From Kistimonas sp964291505 (GTDB lineage: Bacteria; Pseudomonadota; Gammaproteobacteria; Pseudomonadales; Endozoicomonadaceae), in contig OZ220199.1 in the NCBI GenBank assembly GCA_964291505.2, positions 248,001 through 312,000 on the forward strand: 64,000 bases of DNA. The letters are read 5' to 3'. Position 1 is the stretch's first letter. Every line of letters starts with the position of its first letter. Positions 57,123-64,000 of this stretch are shown one piece after another. A program made the position numbers and the translations under genes. Under the pieces are notes generated by a model. It searched no databases. It worked only from the letters and a program-made list of their open reading frames with translations, and was not told the origin of the DNA.

Positions 57123-57192
57123 GCGCCAGTCAAGCCGGGGAGCAGCCCGCCGATAGTTTCGCAGTGCCCCCGGCCAGTTATAGAATACCGAT

Positions 57193-58008
57193 ATGACAGA
57201 TTACGTCGTTGGCGATATCCAGGGTTGTTACTCGGATCTCCGCCGCCTACTGGACAAAGCCGGCTTCGATCCGGATCACGATACACTTTGGGCTGCCGGC
57301 GACCTGGTCAACCGGGGCCCCGAGTCCCTGGAAACCCTGCGCTATCTCAAATCCCTGAAAAAGCACTGCATTGCCGTACTGGGCAACCATGATCTGCACC
57401 TGCTGGCGGTGGCCCATGGTGTCCGGGACGCCAAGCATTCCGACACGATTGATGACATCCTAGCCGCCAAAGACCGGGACAAATTGCTGGATTGGGTCCG
57501 GCATCGCCCCTTGGTTCACTACGACAAATCCCTCAAAACCCTGATGGTTCATGCCGGCATTCCCCCCATCTGGGACCTTGACCAGACCCGTGAACGGGCC
57601 AGGGAACTCGAAAAAGTCCTGCAAAGTAAAAAGTGCGGCGAGTTTCTGGAAAATATGTACGGCAACAGCCCGGACCGTTGGTCCGGTAAGCTCAAGGGGT
57701 GGGATCGTCTGCGCTTGATAGCTAACTATTTCACCCGCATGCGCTTCTGTCAGGCCGACGGTACGTTAGATTTGGAAACAAAGTCCGGCCTCAGCACGCC
57801 TGTAGACGGTTTTGCCCCATGGTTTGACCAGCCATCTCGTCTGCCGGGCAAACTGAATATCGTGTTTGGCCACTGGGCGGCACTGGAAGGTGAGACGGGC
57901 ATGAAACGCATCCATGCACTGGATACCGGCTGCGTCTGGGGCAATCGACTGACATTAATGAGACTGACGGACTTCCGACGTTTCAGTGTCGACTGTGGGT
58001 GCCGATAA
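57193..58008 (+). CDS. apaH: Bis(5'-nucleosyl)-tetraphosphatase, symmetrical
   Basis: ApaH splits Ap4A to ADP and can remove Np4 caps from RNA. The 271-residue metallophosphatase has GDIQGCYSDL, GDLVNRGPESL, GNHDLHLL and the later MVHAGIPP and FGHWAALEG metal-site motifs. It ends the lptD-surA-pdxA-rsmA-apaG-apaH run. Confidence 0.96.
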   Translation: MTDYVVGDIQGCYSDLRRLLDKAGFDPDHDTLWAAGDLVNRGPESLETLRYLKSLKKHCIAVLGNHDLHLLAVAHGVRDAKHSDTIDDILAAKDRDKLLDWVRHRPLVHYDKSLKTLMVHAGIPPIWDLDQTRERARELEKVLQSKKCGEFLENMYGNSPDRWSGKLKGWDRLRLIANYFTRMRFCQADGTLDLETKSGLSTPVDGFAPWFDQPSRLPGKLNIVFGHWAALEGETGMKRIHALDTGCVWGNRLTLMRLTDFRRFSVDCGCR

Positions 58009-58140
58009 AAAAATAAGCTGATCAGACGAGCACCCGTTGGCATTCCATACACACAATGCTGTTAAACTTATGTGGTTTGGATACAATCGATAACGACTTC
58101 TGGTCAGAATAACCATAATCACTAAACCGGCTACTCGGAC

Positions 58141-59373
58141 ATGGCAAAGAAGGGCGCTCCCAAAACACCCAAAACCAGTACATTTGTCTGGGAAGGTAAG
58201 GACAAGAACGGCCGCAAGATCAAGGGGGAGGTGAACAGTACCACCGCCGCCCTTGCCAAAGCCGAGCTTCGTAAGCAGGGTATCAACCCCACCAAAGTCC
58301 GGAAACAGACTGTCAATCTGGGCGGCGGAGGCGGTGGCAAGATCAAGCCACTGGACATTGCCTTCTTCACCCGGCAGCTGGCCACCATGGTCAAGGCCGG
58401 TGTTCCCCTGCTTAATGCCTTTGATATCACCGCCGAGGGTATCGACAAGCCTGCGATGAAAAACCTGATCATGACGATCAAGAACGACGTCGCTGGCGGC
58501 AGTAACATGGCCGACTCGCTGAAAAAACACCCTGAATACTTTGACGACCTTTATTGCAGTTTGATCGCTTCCGGCGAACAGTCCGGCGCCCTGGAAACTC
58601 TGCTGGACCGAATCGCTACCTACAAGGAAAAGAGTGAAGCCCTTAAGGCCAAGATCAAGAAAGCGATGAACTACCCCATCGCGGTTGTTGCGGTGGCGTT
58701 TCTTGTTACGGGTATCCTGTTGATCAAGGTGGTACCACAGTTTGAGGAAGTTTTTGCTGGCTTTGGTGCTGAACTGCCCGCCTTCACCCAAATGGTCATC
58801 AACCTGTCGGAAGTGCTGCAGGAATGGTGGTATATCGTCATTGGTGTGCTTGTGGTGTTTGGCTTTTCAGTGAAACAGATACTAAAAACCTCCGAAGCCG
58901 CCAGGGACAAACGGGATCGGCTGATCCTTCGGTTACCGGTTGTCGGCTCTATCCTCGATAAATCCGCCGTTGCCCGATTCTCGCGAACCCTGGCCACAAC
59001 CTTCTCAGCCGGTGTTCCCTTGGTAGAAGCCCTGGACTCGGTTGCAGGTGCTGCGGGTAATGTGGTCTATCGACAAGCTACGGAAACCATCAAGGAAGAT
59101 GTATCAACCGGTCAGCAGCTCCAGTTCGCCATGCGTAACGCCGGTATTTTCCCCAACATGGCCATCCAGATGGTAGCGATCGGTGAAGAATCCGGTGCAC
59201 TGGATGAAATGTTGTCCAAGGTTGCCAACTATTACGAAGAAGAAGTCGACAATATGGTCGATGGCCTCACCAGCTTGATGGAACCGCTGATCATGGCGGT
59301 ACTGGGTGTACTCGTTGGCGGCCTCATCGTCGCCATGTACCTGCCCATCTTCCAGCTCGGCTCCGTAGTTTAA
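58141..59373 (+). CDS. pilC: Type IV pilus inner-membrane protein PilC
   Basis: PilC is the platform protein of the type IV pilus/type II secretion assembly. The 410 residues have two T2SSF domains: a first with FTRQLATMVKAGVPLL and a second with FSRTLATTFSAGVPLVEAL. Three membrane helices are visible. It normally sits between pilB and pilD, but here apaH precedes it and unknown accessory genes follow, so the rest of the operon is elsewhere or lost. Confidence 0.95.
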   Translation: MAKKGAPKTPKTSTFVWEGKDKNGRKIKGEVNSTTAALAKAELRKQGINPTKVRKQTVNLGGGGGGKIKPLDIAFFTRQLATMVKAGVPLLNAFDITAEGIDKPAMKNLIMTIKNDVAGGSNMADSLKKHPEYFDDLYCSLIASGEQSGALETLLDRIATYKEKSEALKAKIKKAMNYPIAVVAVAFLVTGILLIKVVPQFEEVFAGFGAELPAFTQMVINLSEVLQEWWYIVIGVLVVFGFSVKQILKTSEAARDKRDRLILRLPVVGSILDKSAVARFSRTLATTFSAGVPLVEALDSVAGAAGNVVYRQATETIKEDVSTGQQLQFAMRNAGIFPNMAIQMVAIGEESGALDEMLSKVANYYEEEVDNMVDGLTSLMEPLIMAVLGVLVGGLIVAMYLPIFQLGSVV

Positions 59374-59742
59374 TCACTGCGTGTATGGGGGTAATAAAAT
59401 CGCTGACACACAGATGAAATTGTTGACGCGAATACCTAATTACTCACTACAGAGCACATTGAATGCAGGTATGTGTCAACGACTTTATTACATCTATACA
59501 CAATCTTTCTAAGACAGAAACCCTTATCCCATTGGTGTTACTGGATCGCGTTGAGAAAAAGGCACTGGCCTGCAGAAGACAACATCAGCGGCAAGAACGG
59601 ATTAATGAGCGGTGGTTTCAGAGAGATTCACAATTTATTGATAACGCTAAACAACATAAAACAAGCTATTGGACAGATACTAGGCCACCTCCTCCCAGTC
59701 ACTATTGAAATCCCCTGTCGGAGTATCGTTCTGAAAGAAGGC
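59374..59742. other. Region between pilC and the accessory locus
   Basis: These 369 bases contain only short overlapping frames with no family likeness. This is where pilD would be expected and it marks the edge of the right-hand accessory locus. No tRNA, att-like repeat or terminator was found. Confidence 0.4.
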
Positions 59743-60660
59743 TCACTGGTCATCTTTTGGCTTTATAGGCTTATGGACTGTTCCTGATTCGTCAACAAAC
59801 AAGGCACCTCTTAATACCCTTGTTTTGACGGAAACATCTTCATTATACGGCACGTACTGACCTGGCTGTAAGGAATGGTGAGCACCAGTGACAGAAACGA
59901 TCTTTGTTTCACCAGATGTGTCTGTCACTGTCGCCACAGGTTCATAGGGAAATCCTTTATTAGCGGCCTTTCCTCTTGGTGTTACAGGTTCATCCTGCAG
60001 GTCTGTTAAGTGTAAATGGAGCCTATCACTAACAGGAGCATTGGTTCCGGAATGTGGTCCTAAACCTGGTGCATTGCTTGCCAAGTCATTCAACGCTTTG
60101 ATCAAATCAAGCTTAGAGATGTACTTGTTTTTTTTATCCAAGGTGGGGACTTTGTAATTAGCTAAGGCATTTTCTACATCAAGTCGTGTTTGCTCATATA
60201 GGTCTGCTAAATCAGAATAACGACTGTTAGAAGTGACCTTCCTGAAAGCAGTTTCGCACGTTTCACTGGCCTCTGTTAATATGCCTACAACATCCTCAAC
60301 ATCTGCTTCTGATCCATTAAGAACCAAGTCCCTAAGTTTAGAATAAGGGGCACGGTGGGGTGCTGCTAGGTCAGCATGCTTGATATCAAGATTCGCATCT
60401 ATATAGTAATCATCGTCTGTAGCCAATGCCGCCTCCAATCTTGCGGCCTTTTCTTTAGCACTACTAAATTTTGGACGATCAAACTCCAAGGTATCGATGT
60501 CATCTGAAGCGACTGCATCAGTCTCCAGACTTTTCTTTACCTTGGGTATTGATGGCTTTTTTTTCTTCGTTTTTTTATTTACATTTTGCTTTTTTTTAGT
60601 TGCCAGCGTAGGAACCTTCTCCTTTTTTGCCTTTTGCTTTTTCTTTTCTAAATCCGACAT
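59743..60660 (-). CDS. Hypothetical protein with Lys-rich N-terminus
   Basis: A 305-residue protein of unknown function. The first 45 residues are extremely Lys-rich (NVNKKTKKKKPSIPKVKK), followed by acidic and helical segments and a beta-rich C-terminal third (GQYVPYNEDVSVKTRVLRG). No signal peptide or membrane helix is apparent. It is 17 bases downstream of the interrupted gene on the same strand, so it is the last of a three-gene set. The basic N-terminus would suit nucleic-acid or membrane contact, but nothing more can be said. Confidence 0.7.
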   Translation of the reverse strand: MSDLEKKKQKAKKEKVPTLATKKKQNVNKKTKKKKPSIPKVKKSLETDAVASDDIDTLEFDRPKFSSAKEKAARLEAALATDDDYYIDANLDIKHADLAAPHRAPYSKLRDLVLNGSEADVEDVVGILTEASETCETAFRKVTSNSRYSDLADLYEQTRLDVENALANYKVPTLDKKNKYISKLDLIKALNDLASNAPGLGPHSGTNAPVSDRLHLHLTDLQDEPVTPRGKAANKGFPYEPVATVTDTSGETKIVSVTGAHHSLQPGQYVPYNEDVSVKTRVLRGALFVDESGTVHKPIKPKDDQ

Positions 60661-60677
60661 AATCGTAGGCTCAAAAT

Positions 60678-62051
60678 TTATGATTTTTCTACGGAAATAG
60701 CTCTGACTTGATATCCTCCATTGGCAACATCCCCATCTATCGGAGTTATGTTAACCACAATGGTATTGAGCCCAAGTTTTAGATAATCGTGATAATCAAT
60801 GGAACCAAAATCCAGGTCTCTTAGAGCTATAGACAGGAGGTTACTCTCACCACCTTCTGCCTCTGAAGAATCGACATATTTTGTCAGTGCATTATCGGTA
60901 TAGCCATTAATAATTATGTTAAGCACAACACCCTTTGAGCCGCTTTTCCAGTGCTTCATGTAGAGTGTGTAGTCATTAATAACATCTGCTATTTTAAAGT
61001 TTACGGTCAGCTGCAAAGTCTTACAATTTTCTGTGAACTGGGCAGAAAGGGATGCATCTGAAGCACTAAAACCAGCTCCCGCATCATTTGCAGTAAGGCT
61101 ACCATACTGCGTTGTATCACTGATGAGTAGATTATTGGTACTAGATAGGGTTTTGAAGTTTACAGGTTTGGCTGATGCAGTAGCTTGTACTGGAGCTATA
61201 AAAAACCTGTGTGGAAGAAACCCAATAATCGCACTACTTCGACCACGACCCGTTGGACTGATAATAGGGTCCAGACCAAGAAGGCAAAGATCTATCGTTT
61301 GATCATCCACGGACGGTTTTGCAGGAACGCTAATATACGCTGTTACAGAGGGTGGTATTTCCTTGGTACCTGAACCAGAGCCCGCCACATAGCTATGAGA
61401 AGCCATGTAATACTCAATTGTTTGTTTAATGGTAACTTCACTGGATCCAGCAGGCTCCACCAGCCATGCTGATTTCATAGTAAAATCAATCCCAAATTGG
61501 GATAACTGGCTAGGTGGTAGCGCTTGTGTTTCATCACAAAGTAATGGCGTTAGAAATGCTGGTAAGATAATTGGTTGTGTATCTGGAGCCGTATTGTTAC
61601 CTGTATTGACGTACTGCAGAACATTCCAGGGATACTCCTGGCCCCACACCCAGGTTGGAGTCGTATTGTTAACATCAATGTATGCATTACAAGCCCAGTC
61701 TTTAACACTCATTGCATCTGAGTCGGAACTGTTACTGCTATCTCCAGATTCTTTCCCTGAAGATACAGAATTGGAATGACTCGACTCAGAGGTATGGCTA
61801 TAGTTGCCACTAGCTCCACCTGTAAGCATATCACCCATAAAACCTACAGAAACGGACGCCCCATAAGTGTTGGATTGTGACGTAGAGGAACCGGACGTAT
61901 GCTGGTGGCTAGTCGATGAGATCACGCCACTACCATCACTTATTGAGGTATGAACAGACGAGTTAATTGTTTTTGGTGAATAGTTGAGTAACTCTGCATT
62001 TTGCGACTGCCCTGAAGTACCTTGATAAGTCACCTCAGCCATATTTGACAT
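60678..62051 (-). CDS. Hypothetical protein, 3' part of an IS-interrupted gene
   Basis: The frame of 457 residues begins at an internal ATG. In the uninterrupted ancestor it would be preceded in frame by sequence beyond the IS1595 element. Joining the flanks and removing one copy of the target duplication gives a continuous 545-codon frame from 63427 to 60678. The protein has a Ser-rich central part (HTSGSSTSQSNTYGASVSV), a Gly/Ser amphipathic-looking stretch (GFMGDMLTGGASGNYSH), then a beta-rich region with many Asn/Thr/Tyr residues. It was not assigned to a family. Whether the shortened frame is expressed is unknown. Confidence 0.65.
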   Translation of the reverse strand: MSNMAEVTYQGTSGQSQNAELLNYSPKTINSSVHTSISDGSGVISSTSHQHTSGSSTSQSNTYGASVSVGFMGDMLTGGASGNYSHTSESSHSNSVSSGKESGDSSNSSDSDAMSVKDWACNAYIDVNNTTPTWVWGQEYPWNVLQYVNTGNNTAPDTQPIILPAFLTPLLCDETQALPPSQLSQFGIDFTMKSAWLVEPAGSSEVTIKQTIEYYMASHSYVAGSGSGTKEIPPSVTAYISVPAKPSVDDQTIDLCLLGLDPIISPTGRGRSSAIIGFLPHRFFIAPVQATASAKPVNFKTLSSTNNLLISDTTQYGSLTANDAGAGFSASDASLSAQFTENCKTLQLTVNFKIADVINDYTLYMKHWKSGSKGVVLNIIINGYTDNALTKYVDSSEAEGGESNLLSIALRDLDFGSIDYHDYLKLGLNTIVVNITPIDGDVANGGYQVRAISVEKS

Positions 62052-62154
62052 GATCGCTGGGTAATTAAAGCTCTTAATGTCCTTGGCACCAGGCTTGTAA
62101 TAGCTTACAGACTTTTTCGAAGCGTCATAGCTGGTATTTGGAATAATGACTCTG

Positions 62155-63258
62155 GGCTCTGTTCACATTAAGTGTTGTCATCTCTGACTATACTGCTTCG
62201 TGCGTCTATTCCACTCTGCATTTGAGAGGTGAGACATGCAGCAGCAATCATTTGACGACATCCTGAAATCCATACCTCTGATGTCTCCAGGCCAAATCAC
62301 GATTCTCCGAGAAGCTCTTCCTCCGGTACCTGCAAAGGGATCAGAAGACAGACAGGAATCCTGCCTGCTCGAAAGGCTCAAGTTTTACTTTGGCCGACAT
62401 CCTGTTTGCCCTCATTGCCATAGTGAATCGATCAAACGCTGGGGTCAGAAATCAGGACATCAGCGTTATCGCTGCAAACAGTGCCGGCACACATTCAATG
62501 CCATGACCGGCACACCTCTGGCGCATTTGCGTGTCCGCGACAAGCTGGATGCATACATGGAATGCATGAATGGCAGTACTACCCTCCGTCCAGCGGCCAG
62601 GAAATGTGGTGTATCCCTGAACACATCATTCCACCTTCGCCATCGTTTGATGGCTGTCGTTGAAACCGATCATTACGGGGATCTCACAGGCATTTCCGAG
62701 GAGGATGAAACATTTTTCCGTGAGTCCCACAAAGGCCAGCGAGACCTACCTGTACCCGCCCGGTGTCGCGGAGGCCGGATTAGGCGTCATCGCTCGAAGC
62801 CGGACGCTGGTCTGAAGCATGACGCCGTTAAGCAAGTGCCGGTCATGGTAGCCTGCGACCGTGAACATCATGTCATTGATGCCGTACTTAGCCATGTCAG
62901 CACCGATGAAATTCATGAGCATTTATGTGGGCATATTCAGGCAGGCAGTACCTTGTGTACTGATGGGCACCTGTCTCATGACAATTTAGGCAAACGACTC
63001 GGGATCAACACCAAAACACTGGTCGCGAAAAACGGCCAACACGTGAAGGACGGCGTGTACCACATCCAGACGGTCAATGCGTATCACAGTGACTTGAAGC
63101 GTTGGCTTAACGGTTTCTTCAACGGCGTAGCAACAAAATATCTCTCTCGTTACCTGGCTTGGAAGCGATATTTAAAGACCCATATTTTCTCAGAAGAAGG
63201 CTTTTTAGATCAGATTTCTATTCATTGGGTAAAACAACACTTAATGTGAACAGAGCTA
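62155..63258 (+). mobile_element. IS1595-family insertion sequence
   Basis: A roughly 1.1-kb element with perfect 23-bp inverted repeats (starting GCTCTGTTCACATTAAGTG at 62156-62178, complement at 63234-63256). It is flanked by a direct repeat ATGACTCTG (62146-62154 and 63258-63266), consistent with an 8-bp target duplication plus one shared base. It is inserted in a minus-strand gene, opposite to its own transposase. Confidence 0.94.
62236..63249 (+). CDS. IS1595-family transposase
   Basis: A 337-residue ISXO2-like transposase. An N-terminal zinc ribbon (CPHC and CKQC) is followed by an MGT-like linker and the catalytic domain, with DETFF around the first Asp, CTDGHLSH around the second, and the C-terminal family block GVATKYLSRYLAWKRYL. 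The gene is intact, so the element may be mobile. The stop lies inside the right inverted repeat. Confidence 0.94.
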   Translation: MQQQSFDDILKSIPLMSPGQITILREALPPVPAKGSEDRQESCLLERLKFYFGRHPVCPHCHSESIKRWGQKSGHQRYRCKQCRHTFNAMTGTPLAHLRVRDKLDAYMECMNGSTTLRPAARKCGVSLNTSFHLRHRLMAVVETDHYGDLTGISEEDETFFRESHKGQRDLPVPARCRGGRIRRHRSKPDAGLKHDAVKQVPVMVACDREHHVIDAVLSHVSTDEIHEHLCGHIQAGSTLCTDGHLSHDNLGKRLGINTKTLVAKNGQHVKDGVYHIQTVNAYHSDLKRWLNGFFNGVATKYLSRYLAWKRYLKTHIFSEEGFLDQISIHWVKQHLM

Positions 63259-63427
63259 TGACTCTGTATGTACTGATAATGCGATAGGCAAATTTATCAG
63301 ATAAATTACATACATCCTGATGCCGTCTCACTTCGTAGGTAGCTATCGATGTGCCAATTGGCTGACCATTTTTTGTTTTGAGCGGAGTAATCACTTTATA
63401 GGTATAAAAATCTTTGTTACTAGCCAT
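63258..63427 (-). pseudogene. 5' fragment of the IS-interrupted gene
   Basis: This is the start of the gene continued at 62154. About 56 codons from the ATG at 63427 (MASNKDFYTYKVITPLK..) run into the IS. Restored across the insertion, the junction reads STYRVIIPNTSYDASKK without a stop. The start lies 9 bases after the stop of the upstream gene, which supports translational coupling in an operon. Confidence 0.85.
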
Positions 63428-63436
63428 GTCTGGGGG

Positions 63437-64000
63437 TCATCCATTTCTTGTAATACAAATAGAGTGGCGGTCTGTGATGCAGCTATAACCTGATGGGACA
63501 TCAACCTTAAGAGTCTTATCGATAGGTTCCTTGGAAGTAATTAATGTAACTTCCTTACCCTTTTCAAAACCATCTGGTTCCAAGACTATCTTCAGAACAC
63601 CATCACTTTTAATACTTGAAGTTATGAGTCGAGAGTAACCGTTCAATCTTATGTATGAAGAAGAATCCAAAGAAAGTATGCCCATTCCAGTCTCTGGAGC
63701 AGCAGAATCAGGAGTATGAGATAGGCATCCTTCTTCTAGTATTACCGCATAATGCCCCACACCATAAGAGGAACTTAAATCAATGATTCCATTTTGAGCT
63801 TTAAGGTGACCGGAGAGATAGTTTTGACCCGTTATTTTAACCGTCCCACTCCCTTGCTGGACAAGGCTCCAGATACCCTCTTTTCCAGTTACCCCACCTA
63901 TGCAACCACCTATCGGCATAGAATCGCCATTAAGTTGGTTGCAAACAACTGAAGTAGCTTGTCCATGTCTTACTGCACCCATTTCATCGCATATACCACC
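63437..64000 (-). CDS. Beta-helix-like surface or secreted protein, partial
   Basis: The frame is open at the window edge, so the N-terminus is missing. The visible C-terminal 187 residues have short Gly/Ser/Asn-rich strands (GSGTVKITGQNYLSGHLKA, NGIIDLSSSYGVG, GMGILSLDSSSYIRLNG) typical of a parallel beta-helix, as in autotransporter passengers. No outer-membrane barrel follows within the window, so secretion by that route is not shown. It is first of the visible three-gene minus-strand set. Confidence 0.6.
   Translation of the reverse strand, partial: GGICDEMGAVRHGQATSVVCNQLNGDSMPIGGCIGGVTGKEGIWSLVQQGSGTVKITGQNYLSGHLKAQNGIIDLSSSYGVGHYAVILEEGCLSHTPDSAAPETGMGILSLDSSSYIRLNGYSRLITSSIKSDGVLKIVLEPDGFEKGKEVTLITSKEPIDKTLKVDVPSGYSCITDRHSICITRNG

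Noticed and set aside
59463..59787. Two overlapping frames of 81 and 104 codons downstream of pilC.
   Set aside because: They overlap in different registers, have no ribosome sites and do not resemble any family, including PilD.

Overview
The window reads as the chromosome of a gammaproteobacterium. Its core genes and their order fit the Oceanospirillales/Pseudomonadales side of the class: gph and rpe upstream of trpE, trpGDC, a Vfr-type CRP with a divergent OsmC-family gene, the murU-amgK pair, and lptD-surA-pdxA-rsmA-apaG-apaH. The eukaryotic-like genes in the accessory part suggest a host-associated marine bacterium of the Endozoicomonas type. That genus is an inference and is not shown by the sequence.

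Layout. 1-11.8 kb is core: argC, a ClC chloride channel, hemJ, a DUF805 protein, an SDR, hinT, osmC, crp/vfr, a SulP transporter, cutA and trpC-trpD-trpG. 11.8-41.6 kb is a large accessory block separating trpG from trpE. It holds a Vibrio cholerae cytolysin-like protein, an IS5-family element, a gene pair split at a C10 tract, a glycine-betaine-type ABC transporter with a divergent MarR regulator, and six tandem paralogues encoding about 79 classical C2H2 zinc fingers. 41.6-46.5 kb holds trpE, two membrane RING-finger proteins inserted between trpE and gph, then gph and rpe. 46.5-59.4 kb is core again: djlA, murU, amgK, lptD, surA, pdxA, rsmA, apaG, apaH, pilC. 59.4-64 kb is a second accessory locus of three unknown minus-strand genes, the middle one interrupted by an IS1595-family element.

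The outstanding feature is the zinc-finger cluster (22.3-41.5 kb). Each gene has a Ser/Thr/Pro-rich N-terminus of several hundred residues, in four of the six genes a Lys/Arg-rich nuclear-localisation-like patch, an array of 5 to 28 Krueppel-like fingers on a 28-residue (84 bp) period, and a conserved C-terminal tail. The genes are spaced about 200 bp apart by two classes of conserved leader. With the cytolysin-like protein and the RING-H2 proteins, this looks like a host-interaction gene set expanding by tandem duplication. Secretion, nuclear targeting and DNA binding are inferences.

The core genes form recognisable operons: trpGDC, proXWV, murU-amgK-djlA, and lptD to apaH. Intrinsic terminators are visible after argC, between crp and sulP, between cutA and trpC, and between the secreted protein gene and djlA.
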